A DNA stretch of 64,000 nt from Actibacterium sp. MT2.3-13A. Its GTDB lineage: Bacteria > Pseudomonadota > Alphaproteobacteria > Rhodobacterales > Rhodobacteraceae. The stretch covers positions 28,377-92,376 of the forward strand of contig NZ_JAGSOU010000014.1 of the NCBI RefSeq assembly GCF_018139985.1. Reading direction: 5' to 3'. The position numbers and the translations under genes were made by a program. Below, piece by piece: positions 10,482-21,267 of this stretch. The notes below the pieces were generated by a model that was not told the DNA's origin, did no database searches, and worked only from the letters and a program-made list of their open reading frames with translations. Position 1 is the first letter of the stretch, and each line of letters opens with the position of its first letter.

Positions 10482-11909
10482 ATGACAAAATTCGCCGACT
10501 TGGGGCTCGACCCCAAAGTGTTATCCGCAGTTGAAGACGCGGGCTATGAGACCCCCACCCCGATCCAGGCCGGCGCCATCCCGCCCGCGCTGGAGGGGCG
10601 TGACGTGCTGGGCATCGCCCAGACCGGCACCGGCAAGACCGCCAGTTTCACCCTGCCGATGATCACGATGCTGGCCAAGGGCCGGGCCCGGGCGCGCATG
10701 CCGCGCAGCCTGGTCCTGGCGCCGACGCGGGAACTCGCCGCGCAGGTGGCGGAGAACTTCGACGTCTACGCCAAGAACACCCGCCTGACCAAGGCGCTGC
10801 TGATCGGCGGGGTGTCGTTCAAGGAACAGGACGCGCTGATCGACAAGGGCGTCGACGTTCTGATCGCGACGCCGGGCCGGCTGCTCGACCATTTCGAGCG
10901 CGGCAAGCTGCTGCTCACCGGCGTGCAGATCATGGTGGTGGACGAGGCCGACCGGATGCTCGACATGGGCTTCATCCCGGATATCGAGCGGATCTTCCAG
11001 CTGACGCCCTTCACCCGCCAGACGCTGTTCTTCTCGGCCACCATGGCCCCCGAGATCGAGCGCATCACCAACACCTTCCTGCACAACCCGGTCAAGATCG
11101 AGGTCGCCCGCGCCGCGACCACCGGCGAGAACATCGCGCAGGGCGTGGTGATGTTCAAAGCCTCGCGCAAGGACCGCCAGGCCAAGGAAAAGCGCGAGGT
11201 CCTGCGCGCCCTGATCGACCAGGAAGGCGACGCGCTGACCAATGCGATCATCTTCTGCAACCGCAAGACCGAGGTCGATGTCGTCGCCAAGTCGCTGAGC
11301 AAGCACGGCTATGACGCGGCCCCGATCCACGGCGATCTGGACCAGTCGCAGCGCACGCGGACGCTGGATTCGTTCCGAGAGGGCAAGCTGCGCTTCCTCT
11401 GCGCCTCGGACGTGGCGGCGCGCGGCCTCGACGTGCCCTCGGTCAGCCACGTCTTCAACTACGACGTGCCCAGCCATGCCGAGGATTACGTCCACCGCAT
11501 CGGACGCACCGGCCGCGCCGGGCGCAGCGGCAAGGCGCTGATGATCTGCGTGCCGCATGACGAGAAATACCTCGACGCGATCGAGGCGCTGGTCGAGAAA
11601 CAGATCCCGCGCCTCGAAAACCCGCTGAAGGGTCCAGCGGCCGAAAAGCCCGCGACGCCCGAAAAGCCCGCGGCCCCCGAAAAGCCCGCGGCGCCCGCGC
11701 CCAGGGCCGCCGCCCCGAAACCCGCCGCCCCGAAACCCGCCGAGGAGAAGCCCGAACCCGCACCGCGCAAGCCCGCGGCGAAGGGGCGCGAGAAGCCCGC
11801 GCCGCGCGGCAAGGGCGAGCGGCGGCGCGACGAGCCGGTGGTCGGCATGGGCGATCACGTCCCCGCCTTCCTGTTGCGCTCCTTCAAGCCGGAAAAAGAA
11901 GCCTCCTGA
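10482..11909 (+). CDS. rhlE: DEAD-box ATP-dependent RNA helicase, RhlE type
   Basis: 475 residues. The helicase core covers about 1-380: Q-motif FADLGLD...TPTPIQ, motif I AQTGTGKT, motif II VDEADRML, motif III SAT, then ARGLDVP and HRIGRTGRAG. The tail from about 385 is Pro/Ala/Lys-rich and contains three tandem 18-bp units (11643-11696) encoding EKPAxP, then APKPA repeats and a basic stretch KGERRRDE, probably an unstructured RNA-binding region. It should unwind RNA duplexes in ribosome assembly or RNA decay. The ATG at 10482 has GAAGGA upstream. RNase J, also an RNA enzyme, is the convergent neighbour. Confidence 0.93.
   Translation: MTKFADLGLDPKVLSAVEDAGYETPTPIQAGAIPPALEGRDVLGIAQTGTGKTASFTLPMITMLAKGRARARMPRSLVLAPTRELAAQVAENFDVYAKNTRLTKALLIGGVSFKEQDALIDKGVDVLIATPGRLLDHFERGKLLLTGVQIMVVDEADRMLDMGFIPDIERIFQLTPFTRQTLFFSATMAPEIERITNTFLHNPVKIEVARAATTGENIAQGVVMFKASRKDRQAKEKREVLRALIDQEGDALTNAIIFCNRKTEVDVVAKSLSKHGYDAAPIHGDLDQSQRTRTLDSFREGKLRFLCASDVAARGLDVPSVSHVFNYDVPSHAEDYVHRIGRTGRAGRSGKALMICVPHDEKYLDAIEALVEKQIPRLENPLKGPAAEKPATPEKPAAPEKPAAPAPRAAAPKPAAPKPAEEKPEPAPRKPAAKGREKPAPRGKGERRRDEPVVGMGDHVPAFLLRSFKPEKEAS
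11643..11696 (+). repeat. Three tandem 18-bp coding repeats
   Basis: Units starting GAAAAGCCCGCG and ending in CCC occur at 11643-11660, 11661-11678 and 11679-11696, encoding EKPATP, EKPAAP, EKPAAP in the helicase tail. A shorter 15-bp pair (GCCCCGAAACCCGCC) follows, encoding APKPA twice. The near-identical DNA suggests recent slippage, so the copy number may differ between strains. Confidence 0.8.
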
Positions 11910-11914
11910 GGCGA

Positions 11915-11950
11915 CAAGAAAACAGGGGCCGCGAGGCCCCTGTTTTCTTG
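11915..11950. terminator. Bidirectional intrinsic terminator between rhlE and rnj
   Basis: A perfect 16-bp inverted repeat (CAAGAAAACAGGGGCC / GGCCCCTGTTTTCTTG) with a GCGA loop lies exactly between two convergent genes whose stops are at 11909 and 11974. The outer part of each arm gives a T-rich run (TTTTCTT) on either strand, so it can end both transcripts. Confidence 0.9.
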
Positions 11951-11973
11951 TGCGTCCCGGCGCGGTTCGCGCC

Positions 11974-13644
11974 TCAGCTCAGGCGGCTGATCACCACGAT
12001 CACCTCGGGCTTCTTGCCGATCTCGTCCATCGCGGTCTTGCGCGCGACCCGGCGCAGCGCGTCCGTCAGCGTGTCGTCGTCGCGCAGGGTCTTGGCGTCG
12101 GCGCGGTTGACGAACTGGGTCAGGTCCTCTTCCAGAACCTCGGCCAGCGGCGCCTTCGAGCGGCCGGTCTCCGGCAGGCCCATCAGCTCGGCCCAGGGCT
12201 CGCCCAGCGGCTCTCCGTCCTCATCTATGATCTGGGTGACCACCACCAGCCCGTTCAGCGCCAGGCGGATGCGGTCACGCACCACGCCGTCCAGCGCGCC
12301 GATCTGCACCGCGCCGTCGAGATAGGTGCGCCCGGTCTCGACATGATCGGTCACCTTGGGCACGCCGCCGGTCAGATCCACCATCGTGCCGTTGGGCGCG
12401 ATCAGGCCGGGAATATCGCTTTCGGCGGCCAGCGCCACATGGGCGCGCAGGTGGCGGTGCTCGCCATGCATGGGGATCACCATCTGCGGGCGCAGGATCT
12501 GGTGCAGCCGCTTCAGGTCGGGCCGGTTGGCGTGGCCCGAAACATGGTAGAGATCGGCCGCATCGTCGATCACCTCGACGCCCTTCTCGGAAAAGGCGTT
12601 GACGATCCGCAGTACGCCGCGCTCGTTGCCCGGGATGGTCTTGGAGGAAAACAGGAAGCTGTCGCCCTCCTTCAGTTCCATCCCCATGTATTTGCCCCGC
12701 GCCAGCTGGGCCGAGGCCGCCCGGCGTTCGCCCTGGCTGCCGGTGACGATCAGCATCAGGTTCTCGCGCGGGATGTCCTTGGCGTCCTCGGGGCTGACGG
12801 TTTTCGGGAAGTCACGCAGAACGCCGCTTTCGACGCCGGCCTCGATCATCCGGCGCATGGCGCGGCCCAGCAGCACGATGGAGCGGCCGGCACGGTGGCC
12901 AGCCTCGGCCAGCGTCTTCACCCGCGCGATGTTGGAGGCGAAGGTAGTCGCCACCATCATCCCCTTCGACCGCTCCACCAGCTGGTGGATCGCGGGGCCG
13001 ACCGTGGCCTCGGAACGCCCCGGGTTGGGCGAGAACACGTTGGTCGAGTCGGAGACCAGCACCTTGACCCCCTCGTCCCCGATCTGCTGCCACAGCGCGG
13101 GATCGAAGGGCTCGCCCACCACCGGGCTTTCATCCAGCTTGAAATCGCCGGTGTGCACGATACGCCCCGCCGGCGTGTCGATCACCAGCGCCGAGCTTTC
13201 CGGAATCGAATGCGACACCGGCACGAAGGAGACCGTGAACGGTCCCGCCTTTACCGTTTCGGGGAAGGGCAGCACCACCTTCAGCGCATCCGGGTCGGCG
13301 CCCTGCTCCTCCATCTTGCGCGCGGCTATGTTGCCGGTGAAGGCGCGGGCGTAGACCGGCGCCTTGAGACGGTGCCACAGGTGCCCCAGCGCGCCGACGT
13401 GATCCTCATGCGCGTGGGTGATGAAGATCGCCTCCAGCCGGTCGGCGCGCGCCTCCAGCCATTCGATATCCGCGAAGATCAGGTCGACGCCTGGCGTGCC
13501 GTCCATGTCGGGAAAGGTGACGCCGAGGTCGATCAGGATGTAACGCTCGTTCTCTGCCGGGCCGTAGCCGTAGACATAGGCGTTCATCCCGATCTCGCCG
13601 GCGCCGCCGAGGGGAAGGTAAATCAGGCGGTTCTTCTTGCTCAT
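11974..13644 (-). CDS. rnj: Ribonuclease J (metallo-beta-lactamase/beta-CASP)
   Basis: 556 residues, the usual RNase J length. The metal-binding motif H77-A-H79-E-D81-H82 sits in ITHAHEDHVGALGH. The beta-CASP part carries HTGDFKLDE, VSDSTN, TGSQGE and MHGEHRHL, followed by a C-terminal dimerisation domain. It has 5'-exonuclease and endonuclease activity in RNA maturation and decay, in the cytoplasm. Its start overlaps the coaX stop by 4 bp (ATGA), which makes it the last gene of the long run nuoN-birA-coaX-rnj, a common order in this family. Confidence 0.95.
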   Translation of the reverse strand: MSKKNRLIYLPLGGAGEIGMNAYVYGYGPAENERYILIDLGVTFPDMDGTPGVDLIFADIEWLEARADRLEAIFITHAHEDHVGALGHLWHRLKAPVYARAFTGNIAARKMEEQGADPDALKVVLPFPETVKAGPFTVSFVPVSHSIPESSALVIDTPAGRIVHTGDFKLDESPVVGEPFDPALWQQIGDEGVKVLVSDSTNVFSPNPGRSEATVGPAIHQLVERSKGMMVATTFASNIARVKTLAEAGHRAGRSIVLLGRAMRRMIEAGVESGVLRDFPKTVSPEDAKDIPRENLMLIVTGSQGERRAASAQLARGKYMGMELKEGDSFLFSSKTIPGNERGVLRIVNAFSEKGVEVIDDAADLYHVSGHANRPDLKRLHQILRPQMVIPMHGEHRHLRAHVALAAESDIPGLIAPNGTMVDLTGGVPKVTDHVETGRTYLDGAVQIGALDGVVRDRIRLALNGLVVVTQIIDEDGEPLGEPWAELMGLPETGRSKAPLAEVLEEDLTQFVNRADAKTLRDDDTLTDALRRVARKTAMDEIGKKPEVIVVISRLS

Positions 13645-14420
13645 ATTGCCCCGTGGGTCTTGTTGTATGCGTGGATCACGGTCAGGCCGTGCATGGTGAG
13701 GTCATCTTCGATTGTGTCGAACAGCACATCGCCCTGCGCGAAGAGAGGCGCAAGCCCCCCGGTGCCGATAATCCGCATCGGGCGCTCATATTCTGCCCGA
13801 ATGCGGTCGCAAATGCCGCTCACGAGGCCGACATAGCCCCAGAATACACCCGATTGCATGCAGGCCACAGTATTTGTTCCGATCACCTTCTGCGGTTTGG
13901 TCACGTCCACATGCGGCAGCGCCGCGGCCGCCTGGTGCAGCGCCTCGAGGCTGAGGTTGACCCCCGGCGCGATCACCCCGCCGACATAGGCGCCATCCTC
14001 GGCCACCACGTCGAAGGTGGTCGCCGTGCCGAAATCGACCACGATCAGGTCGCCGCCGTGCCGGTCGAAGGCGGCCGCGGTGTTGACCAGGCGGTCCGGG
14101 CCCACCTGCGTGCCCATGTCCACCCGGGGGGCATGCGGCAGCAGGCAGTCGGGCCGGCCCACCACCAGCGGGCGGCAGTTGAAATAGCGGTCCGACAGGA
14201 CGCGCAGGTTGAACACCACCCGCGGCACGGTGGAGGAGATGATCACCTCGTCGATCTTCGCCTCGATCCGGTGATGCGCCAGCAGCGTCGAGAACCAGAC
14301 GAAATACTGGTCCGCCGTGCGCTGATGCTCGGTCGAGGTGCGCAGGGTGCACAGGAACCGCTCGCCATCCCAGATCGAGAAGACGGTGTTGGTGTTGCCG
14401 CAGTCGATGGCCAGAAGCAT
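13641..14420 (-). CDS. coaX: Type III pantothenate kinase
   Basis: 259 residues. The N-terminal phosphate-binding DCGNTNTVFSIW and later VGPDRLVNTAAAF and VVDFGTATTFDVV are the CoaX (ASKHA fold) motifs. It phosphorylates pantothenate, the first step of coenzyme A synthesis, and the type III enzyme is not feedback-inhibited by CoA. The gene lies 15 bp downstream of birA and overlaps rnj. The CoA link fits the acyl-CoA metabolism further along the window, though there is no direct coupling. Confidence 0.95.
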   Translation of the reverse strand: MLLAIDCGNTNTVFSIWDGERFLCTLRTSTEHQRTADQYFVWFSTLLAHHRIEAKIDEVIISSTVPRVVFNLRVLSDRYFNCRPLVVGRPDCLLPHAPRVDMGTQVGPDRLVNTAAAFDRHGGDLIVVDFGTATTFDVVAEDGAYVGGVIAPGVNLSLEALHQAAAALPHVDVTKPQKVIGTNTVACMQSGVFWGYVGLVSGICDRIRAEYERPMRIIGTGGLAPLFAQGDVLFDTIEDDLTMHGLTVIHAYNKTHGAI

Positions 14421-14435
14421 GACCCGCTCCTTCGC

Positions 14436-15191
14436 TCAGAAGAACACTTCCGCCGCGGCGATGGCCCGGCGGGATTTCGCCGTAGATAGAACGAGGTTGC
14501 CGCCCGCGTCCACCGTTTCGAAGGTTCCGGTGATCTCCTCGGAGGCGGTGCGGGCGGTGATCACCTCGCCCAGCCGCGCGGCGCGCGCCAGCCACGCCTC
14601 CCGGATCGGGGCGAAGCCATAGGTGGTCAGCTGCGCCTCGTAGCGGGCATAGGCGGGGGCCAGCAGCAACAGGAATTCCTCAGGGGTGACCCGCGCGCCG
14701 GTCTCCGACAGCAGGCTGACGGGCGGCAGCGCCTGCGCCTCCACCGCCTCGCGCGGGGGGGCGGCCACCAGGTTCACGCCGATGCCGATGGCCAGGTGGC
14801 CGATCCCCTGCCCCCGACCGAGGCTTTCCAGCAGGATGCCCGCCACCTTGCCGCCGTTCAGCAGCACGTCGTTGGGCCATTTCAGCGCGAAGGGCTCTGC
14901 CCGCCCCGTGGCGGCGACGAAGGCATCGAACAGCGCCAGCGCCGCGACGAAGCTGCGCAGCGCGACCAGCGCCGGCGGCTCGGCCGGGCGCAACAGCAGG
15001 GTGGCGGCGAAATTTCCCGGCGGGCTGGTCCAGGCGCGCCCGCGCCGGCCCTTGCCGGCGGTCTGGCGGTCGGTGGTGATCCAGGTCGGGCCGGGCAGCT
15101 CGGCCAGGCGTCGGGCGGCCTCGGCCTGGGTGCTGTCGACCTCCGCCAGGTGCAGCCGGGCGTAGCCGCCCGGCCAGGGCTCAGTTGACAA
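14436..15191 (-). CDS. birA: Biotin--[acetyl-CoA-carboxylase] ligase (no DNA-binding domain)
   Basis: 251 residues from a TTG at 15191, overlapping the nuoN stop by 11 bp. It has EVDSTQAEA, the biotinyl-AMP loop GKGRRGRAW and [20 protein letters not shown], the BPL/LplA catalytic core plus a small C-terminal domain. There is no N-terminal helix-turn-helix, so it is a ligase only and not the biotin repressor. It should biotinylate acyl-CoA carboxylases, including the MccA encoded at 35.5-37.5 kb. The start lacks a clear ribosome site and probably depends on coupling to nuoN. Confidence 0.93.
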   Translation of the reverse strand: MSTEPWPGGYARLHLAEVDSTQAEAARRLAELPGPTWITTDRQTAGKGRRGRAWTSPPGNFAATLLLRPAEPPALVALRSFVAALALFDAFVAATGRAEPFALKWPNDVLLNGGKVAGILLESLGRGQGIGHLAIGIGVNLVAAPPREAVEAQALPPVSLLSETGARVTPEEFLLLLAPAYARYEAQLTTYGFAPIREAWLARAARLGEVITARTASEEITGTFETVDAGGNLVLSTAKSRRAIAAAEVFF

Positions 15192-16623
15192 GGGTCTGGG
15201 CCGCGACCGCGGCTAGCCCTTCAACCCCGAAGAGGTTGATCACGCCCACCAGCATGATCGCGGCCGAGGCCATCAGCAGGCCCCACAGGACCGGGCTCAT
15301 CGTGCCGTCGAGCGCACCGTCGCGGTCCTCGCCGAAATACATGTAGAAGACGATCCGCAGGTAGTAGAAGGCGCTGATCACCGAGGCCACGACACCCGCG
15401 ATGGCGAGCCACGCCATGTCGGCATCGACGGCCGCCTTCAGCGCGTAGAACTTGCCGAAGAAGCCCACCAGCGGCGGCACGCCCGCCAGGCTGAACATCA
15501 GCACCAGCACCGCCAGCGCCTTCAGCGGCTCGGCCCTGGAATACATGTTCAGCGCACCGATATCGGTGACCGGCTGGCCGTCTTTCTCCATCGACAGGAT
15601 GAAGGCGAAGGTGCCCACGTTCATGGTGACGTAGATCGCCATGTAGATCAGCATCGCCTGCACGCCGCCCGCGGTGCCCGCGGCCAGCGCCATCAGGGCA
15701 AAGCCCATATGGGTGATCGAGGAATAGGCCATCAGCCGCTTGATGTTGCGCTGGCCGATCGCGGCCACCGCGCCGAGGAACATCGACAGCACCGCCAGCA
15801 ATGCGATCACCTGCCCCCAGTCCTGCGTGGCGCCGCCGAAGGCGTCATGCATGACGCGGGCAAAGAGGCCCATCGCCGCCATCTTGGGCGCGGTGGCGAA
15901 GAAGGCGGTGACCGGCGTCGGCGAGCCTTCGTAGACGTCGGGCGTCCACATGTGGAACGGCACCGCCGAGACCTTGAACGCCAGGCCGGTGATCATGAAC
16001 ACAAGACCGAACAGCAGCCCCAGCGACAGCCCCTCCGTGCCCGCCGCCGCGATGATGCCCGAGAACAGCGTGGTGCCGGCATAGCCATAGGTCAGCGACG
16101 CGCCATAGAGCAGCATGCCCGAACTGAGCGCGCCGAGGACGAAATATTTCAGGCCCGCCTCGGTCGATTTCACGCTGTCGCGGCGCAGGGAGGCCACGAC
16201 GTAGAGCGCGAGCGACTGTAGCTCCAGCCCCATGTAGAGCGACATCAGGTCGCCCGCCGAGACCATCATCATCATGCCCACGACCGAGAGCACCACCAGC
16301 ACCGGGTACTCGAAGCGCAGCAGGTCGCGGCGCGCCATGTAATCCTTGCCCATGACCAGAACCGCCGCCGCCGAGAGCAGGATCACCACCTTGGCGAAGC
16401 GCGCGAAGCTGTCGTTGACGAAGGCGCCGTTGAACGCGGTGCGGGTGTCCGTCCCCGAGAACCCGATCCAGAAGGCCGCGGCCAGCAGCGCGCCGGCGCT
16501 CGCCCAGACCACGAGGCCCGCGGTCTTGTCCTTGCCGGTGTAGACCGCGAAGATCAGCGCCAGCATGGCATAGACCGCCAGGACGATCTCGGGCAGGACG
16601 GTGGAGATATCGGCAGAGATCAT
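15181..16623 (-). CDS. nuoN: NADH-quinone oxidoreductase subunit N
   Basis: 480 residues, about 14 membrane helices, one of the three antiporter-like proton-pumping subunits of complex [22 protein letters not shown] contains the conserved Lys of the pump module and the FH(M/T)W(T/L)PD motif. It is the last nuo gene; the start at 16623 lies 12 bp after nuoM. Confidence 0.96.
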   Translation of the reverse strand: MISADISTVLPEIVLAVYAMLALIFAVYTGKDKTAGLVVWASAGALLAAAFWIGFSGTDTRTAFNGAFVNDSFARFAKVVILLSAAAVLVMGKDYMARRDLLRFEYPVLVVLSVVGMMMMVSAGDLMSLYMGLELQSLALYVVASLRRDSVKSTEAGLKYFVLGALSSGMLLYGASLTYGYAGTTLFSGIIAAAGTEGLSLGLLFGLVFMITGLAFKVSAVPFHMWTPDVYEGSPTPVTAFFATAPKMAAMGLFARVMHDAFGGATQDWGQVIALLAVLSMFLGAVAAIGQRNIKRLMAYSSITHMGFALMALAAGTAGGVQAMLIYMAIYVTMNVGTFAFILSMEKDGQPVTDIGALNMYSRAEPLKALAVLVLMFSLAGVPPLVGFFGKFYALKAAVDADMAWLAIAGVVASVISAFYYLRIVFYMYFGEDRDGALDGTMSPVLWGLLMASAAIMLVGVINLFGVEGLAAVAAQTLVN

Positions 16624-16635
16624 CGCTCTCCCCTT

Positions 16636-18177
16636 TTAGTGTTGTGCCAGCGTGGCGGCCGCCGCGCTGTGCTGCGCGGCCGTCTGGGTGGTGGAAATCA
16701 GGTGCTCGACCGAGGGGCCGATGATGTCGGTGACCAGGCTGGGATAGACGCCCAGCAGCAGGGTCATCGCCACCAGAGGCGCAAAGATCGCGCGCTCCCG
16801 CGTGGTCATGTCGGAGATCGAGCGCAGGGATTCCTTGATCAGGTCGCCGAACACGACCCGGCGATAGAGCCACAGCGCGTAGGCCGCCGACAGGATCACG
16901 CCGGTCGTGGCCACCGCCGCCACCCAGGTGTTGGCCTGGAACACGCCCACCAGCGTCAGGAATTCCCCGATGAAGCCCGAGGTGCCGGGCAGGCCGACAT
17001 TGGCCATGGTGAACAGCATGAAGATCAGCGCATAGGCCGGCATCCGGTTCACCAGCCCGCCATAGGCTTCGATCTCGCGGGTGTGCATGCGGTCATAGAT
17101 GACGCCCACGCAGAGGAACAGCGCGCCCGAGACGAAGCCGTGGCTCAGCATCTGGAAGATGGCGCCGTCGATGCCCTGCTGGTTCGCGGCGAAGATGCCC
17201 ATGGTGACGTAGCCCATGTGCGCGACCGAGGAATAGGCGATCAGCTTCTTCATGTCGCTCTGCGCCAGCGCCACCAGCGAGGTGTAGACGATGGCGATGG
17301 CCGACATCCACAGCACCAGCGGCGCCAGCAGGTCCGAGGCCACCGGGAACATCGGCAGGCTGAAGCGCAGGAAGCCGTAGCCGCCCATCTTCAGCAGGAT
17401 CGCGGCCAGCACGACCGAGCCGGCGGTCGGCGCCTGAACGTGGGCGTCGGGCAGCCAGGTGTGCACCGGCCACATCGGCATCTTCACCGCGAAGGAGGCG
17501 AAGAAGGCCAGCCACAGCAGCGTCTGCATGCCCCCCGCGATCTGCCAGCCGAGCACGCTGACCGGCCCCGCGCTGAATTCGTGGTTCAAGAGCGCCACCA
17601 TGTCGGTGGTGCCCGCGTCCATGTACATGGCGATCATCGCGACCAGCATCAGCACCGAGCCGAGGAAGGTGTAGAGGAAGAACTTGAACGCCGCGTAGAT
17701 GCGGTTCTTGCCGCCCCAGATGCCGATGATCAGGAACATCGGGATCAGGCCGGCCTCGAAGAACAGGTAGAACAGCACCAGGTCCAGCGCGGTGAACACG
17801 CCGATCATCAGCGTCTCAAGCAGCAGGAAGGCGATCATGTATTCCTTGACCCGCAGCTTCACGTCCCAGCAGGCGGCGATGGTCAGCGGCATCAGGAAGG
17901 TGGTCAGCATCACGAACAGCACCGAGATGCCGTCGACACCCATCTTGTATTCCAGCCCCATGAGCCACGACCGCTCTTCCACGAACTGGAAGCCGGTGTC
18001 GGACGGATCGAACCCCGCGATCAGGAAGATCGACACCAGGAAGGTGGCCGAGGTGGTGATCAGCGCCACCCACTTGGCATTGGCCTGCGCCGCCGCGTCG
18101 TCGCCGCGCAGGAAGACAGCCAGCACCAGCGCCCCGATCAGCGGCATGAAGGTGATGATGGACAGGAGGTTCTCCAT
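16636..18177 (-). CDS. nuoM: NADH-quinone oxidoreductase subunit M
   Basis: 513 residues, about 14 membrane helices, antiporter-like proton channel. [20 protein letters not shown] is the conserved pump motif, and a glutamate in an early helix (LLLETLMIG) matches the key helix-5 residue. Its ATG overlaps the nuoL stop by one base (TAATG), which suggests coupled translation of the two subunits. Confidence 0.96.
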   Translation of the reverse strand: MENLLSIITFMPLIGALVLAVFLRGDDAAAQANAKWVALITTSATFLVSIFLIAGFDPSDTGFQFVEERSWLMGLEYKMGVDGISVLFVMLTTFLMPLTIAACWDVKLRVKEYMIAFLLLETLMIGVFTALDLVLFYLFFEAGLIPMFLIIGIWGGKNRIYAAFKFFLYTFLGSVLMLVAMIAMYMDAGTTDMVALLNHEFSAGPVSVLGWQIAGGMQTLLWLAFFASFAVKMPMWPVHTWLPDAHVQAPTAGSVVLAAILLKMGGYGFLRFSLPMFPVASDLLAPLVLWMSAIAIVYTSLVALAQSDMKKLIAYSSVAHMGYVTMGIFAANQQGIDGAIFQMLSHGFVSGALFLCVGVIYDRMHTREIEAYGGLVNRMPAYALIFMLFTMANVGLPGTSGFIGEFLTLVGVFQANTWVAAVATTGVILSAAYALWLYRRVVFGDLIKESLRSISDMTTRERAIFAPLVAMTLLLGVYPSLVTDIIGPSVEHLISTTQTAAQHSAAAATLAQH

Positions 18178-20255
18178 TATTCAGCTCCTCCGCTGATCGT
18201 CATCCAGGTGATGAGAAGCACGATGCCCAGCACCATCGCGAAGGCATAGTGGAACAGGTAGCCCGACTGCGCGCGCCCGGCGAGGCGGGTGAAGAAGGGG
18301 ATGATCCCCATGGCCACGCCGTTGATCGACCCGTCGATCACATCGCCGTCGCCGCGCCGCCACAGGAAGCTGCCCAGCCGCTTGGCGGGATTGACGAAGA
18401 TCGCGTCGTAGATCTCGTCGAAATACCACTTGTTCAGCAGGAAGCGGTGCAGGATCGGCTGGCTCTCGGCCAGGCGTTTCGGCAGCGCCGGGTTCACGAT
18501 GTAGAACAGGTAGGCGACAGCCAGCCCGATCAGCATGGCGATGAATGGCGAGACCTTGACCCAGGCCGGCGCGTGGTGCGCGTCGTCCATCACATGGTTG
18601 TCGGGGCCCATGAAGATCGCGCCGACCGGCGCCGTGGCGACGGCGCCGTGGTCTTCCGCGGCGGGCGCGGCGTGCCCCTCGGCCGCGGGCGCGGCCGCGC
18701 CGTGCCCGGCATCGGCGGCAACCTCGTGCGACGGGATGCCGAAGAACTTGTTCACCTGCGCGTGGTCGCCGAAGAAGCTGCCATACCAGACCATCCCGGC
18801 AAAGACCGCGCCCAGCCCCAGCACGCCCAGCGGGATCAGCATGACCATCGGGCTTTCATGCGCGTGGTCATGGGTGTGCCTGTCGCCGCGCGGCTTGCCG
18901 AAGAAGGTCAGGAAGATCAGCCGCCAGCTGTAGAAGCTGGTCATGCCCGCCGCGACCACCAGCAGCCAGAAGGCGTAGGCCGTGCCGCCAGCGAAGGCGC
19001 TCTCGATGATGGCGTCCTTGGACAGGAAGCCCGCGAAGCCGATCGAGGTCAGCGGGATGCCCACCCCGGTGATCGCCAGCGTGCCCACCATCATCGCGGC
19101 GAAGGTATAGGGGATCTTGCCCCGCAGCCCGCCGTAATTGCGCATGTCCTGTTCGTGGTGCATCGCGTGGATGACCGAGCCCGCGCCGAGGAACAGCATC
19201 GCCTTGAAGAAGGCATGCGTCAGCAGGTGGAACATCGCCGCCGAATAGACGCCGACGCCCGCGGCCACGAACATGTAGCCCAGCTGCGAACACGTCGAAT
19301 AGGCGATCACGCGCTTGATGTCGTTCTGAACCAGGCCCACCGAGGCCGCGAAGAAGGCGGTGGTGGCGCCGAGGAAGACGATGAAGCCCGCGGCCTCGGG
19401 CGCGTATTCGTAGAGCGGCGACATGCGGCAGACCAGGAACACGCCCGCGGTCACCATGGTCGCGGCGTGGATCAGCGCCGACACCGGGGTCGGGCCCTCC
19501 ATCGCGTCGGGCAGCCAGGTGTGCAGGATCAGCTGCGCCGATTTGCCCATCGCGCCGATGAACAGCAGGAAGCCGATCAGGTTCGCCGCATTCCAGTCGG
19601 TCCAGAGGAAGCTCAGCCGGGTCTCGGCCAGTTCGGGGGCGGCGGCGAACACGTCGTCGAACAGCACGCTGTCGGTCAGCAGGTAAAGCGCCATGATCCC
19701 GAGCGCGAAACCGAAATCGCCCACGCGGTTGACGATGAACGCCTTCATCGCGGCGGCGTTGGCGCTGGGTTTCTTCCAGTAGAAGCCGATCAGCAGGTAG
19801 GAGGCGACGCCCACGCCCTCCCAGCCGAAGAACATCTGCACGAGGTTGTCCGAGGTCACCAGCGCCAGCATGGCGAAGGTGAAGAAAGACAGGTAGGCGA
19901 AGAAGCGCGGCTTGTAGGTCTCGCCCTCGCCCCATTGCGGGTCATGGGCCATGTAGCCGAAGCTGTAGAGATGCACGAGCGACGACACCGTGGTCACCAC
20001 GATCAGCATGATCGCGGTCATCCGGTCGAGGCGAATGGCCCAGTCCACCGACAGCGAGCCGCTTTCGATGAAGCGCAGGATCGGGATCTGGGTCATCTGG
20101 CCGTCATGGCCGAGGAACACGATCCAGCTCAGCGCGGCGGCCAGGAACAGCAGGCCCGTGGCCACCCACATCGCCGGCTTCTCGCCGATGATCCGCCAGC
20201 CGAAGCCGCAGATCAGCGCGCCCACCAGCGGGGCAAAGAGGATGATGCTTGCCAT
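18177..20255 (-). CDS. nuoL: NADH-quinone oxidoreductase subunit L
   Basis: 692 residues, the largest membrane subunit, with about 16 helices including the long lateral helix at the C-terminus. [26 protein letters not shown] is the conserved pump motif. A linker of about 40 residues rich in Ala, His and Glu (around residues 515-555) precedes the lateral helix; it is probably a flexible surface loop. It acts at the distal end of the complex I membrane arm. Start: ATG at 20255, 6 bp after the nuoK stop. Confidence 0.96.
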   Translation of the reverse strand: MASIILFAPLVGALICGFGWRIIGEKPAMWVATGLLFLAAALSWIVFLGHDGQMTQIPILRFIESGSLSVDWAIRLDRMTAIMLIVVTTVSSLVHLYSFGYMAHDPQWGEGETYKPRFFAYLSFFTFAMLALVTSDNLVQMFFGWEGVGVASYLLIGFYWKKPSANAAAMKAFIVNRVGDFGFALGIMALYLLTDSVLFDDVFAAAPELAETRLSFLWTDWNAANLIGFLLFIGAMGKSAQLILHTWLPDAMEGPTPVSALIHAATMVTAGVFLVCRMSPLYEYAPEAAGFIVFLGATTAFFAASVGLVQNDIKRVIAYSTCSQLGYMFVAAGVGVYSAAMFHLLTHAFFKAMLFLGAGSVIHAMHHEQDMRNYGGLRGKIPYTFAAMMVGTLAITGVGIPLTSIGFAGFLSKDAIIESAFAGGTAYAFWLLVVAAGMTSFYSWRLIFLTFFGKPRGDRHTHDHAHESPMVMLIPLGVLGLGAVFAGMVWYGSFFGDHAQVNKFFGIPSHEVAADAGHGAAAPAAEGHAAPAAEDHGAVATAPVGAIFMGPDNHVMDDAHHAPAWVKVSPFIAMLIGLAVAYLFYIVNPALPKRLAESQPILHRFLLNKWYFDEIYDAIFVNPAKRLGSFLWRRGDGDVIDGSINGVAMGIIPFFTRLAGRAQSGYLFHYAFAMVLGIVLLITWMTISGGAE

Positions 20256-20261
20256 TGTCCC

Positions 20262-20567
20262 TTACCCCTTCATCACGTTGACGTCTTCGACCGCGATGGT
20301 GCCGCGGTTGCGGAAGAAGCAGACCAGGATCGCCAGGCCGATCGCGGCCTCGGCGGCGGCGACTGTCAGCACGAAGAGGGTAAAGACCTGCCCCGTCAGA
20401 TCGCCCAGGTAAGCCGAGAAGGCGACGAGGTTGATGTTCACCGCCAGCAGCATCAACTCGATCGACATCAGGATGATGATGACGTTCTTCCGGTTCAGGA
20501 AGATGCCGAAAATCCCGATGACGAACAGCGCCGCGGCCACCGTCAGGTAATGTTCCAGTCCAATCAT
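20262..20567 (-). CDS. nuoK: NADH-quinone oxidoreductase subunit K
   Basis: 101 residues with three membrane helices. The conserved glutamate of the proton path lies in [16 protein letters not shown], and another acidic residue in [13 protein letters not shown]. The size and motif are typical of NuoK. It follows nuoJ by 94 bp, the largest gap in this half of the operon, and no separate promoter was recognised there. Confidence 0.96.
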   Translation of the reverse strand: MIGLEHYLTVAAALFVIGIFGIFLNRKNVIIILMSIELMLLAVNINLVAFSAYLGDLTGQVFTLFVLTVAAAEAAIGLAILVCFFRNRGTIAVEDVNVMKG

Positions 20568-20661
20568 GTCGTCCCTCCGGGCGCAGCTGCCCGTCCTTGT
20601 CGTTTTCGCATCGCGGCTCCGGGCGGGTCCCGGGGCCGGAATTCCTGTGGCCGGGCGGCGG

Positions 20662-21267
20662 TTAGAGCCCCTGCCCCGGCTTCACGTCCTTCAGCTCCAT
20701 CGCCTTGGCCGGGTCGCGATACATCTGCGCCAGCACGTCCTGGCGCTTGACGTTCGGGCGGTGGCGCAGGGTCAGCACGATCGCGCCGATCATGGCCACC
20801 AGCAGGATCAGCCCCGCCGCCTGGAACAGGTAGATGTAGTCATCGTAGATCAGCAGCCCGAGCGCGCGGGTGTTGTGCACCTCGCCCGCCTCGGGGCGGG
20901 CCAGCATCTCGACCCCCTCGGCCGTGGCCCAGGTGCCGAAGACCATGCCCAGCTCCAGCAGCAGGATCACCCCGATCAGGCCGGCCAACGGCACATAGCG
21001 CGCCATCTCGGCCTTCAGCTCGGCGAAGTCGATGTCGAGCATCATCACCACGAACAGGAACAACACCGCGACCGCGCCGACGTAGACGATGACCAAGAGC
21101 ATCGCCACGAACTCGGCCCCGAGCAGCACGAACATCCCCGCCGAGGACAGGAAGGCCAGGATCAGCCACAGCACCGAATGCACCGGGTTGCGCGAGATCA
21201 CGACGAACAGGCCGGCCGTCACGACCACGATGGCGAAGGCGTAAAATGCGATATCCGCGACAGTCAT
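20662..21267 (-). CDS. nuoJ: NADH-quinone oxidoreductase subunit J
   Basis: 201 residues with five membrane helices; [15 protein letters not shown] and [24 protein letters not shown] are the NuoJ signatures, the latter being the helix with the pi-bulge. The ATG at 21267 overlaps the stop of the carboxymuconolactone-decarboxylase-like gene (ATGA). The frame stays open upstream, but the conserved N-terminus begins here. Confidence 0.95.
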   Translation of the reverse strand: MTVADIAFYAFAIVVVTAGLFVVISRNPVHSVLWLILAFLSSAGMFVLLGAEFVAMLLVIVYVGAVAVLFLFVVMMLDIDFAELKAEMARYVPLAGLIGVILLLELGMVFGTWATAEGVEMLARPEAGEVHNTRALGLLIYDDYIYLFQAAGLILLVAMIGAIVLTLRHRPNVKRQDVLAQMYRDPAKAMELKDVKPGQGL

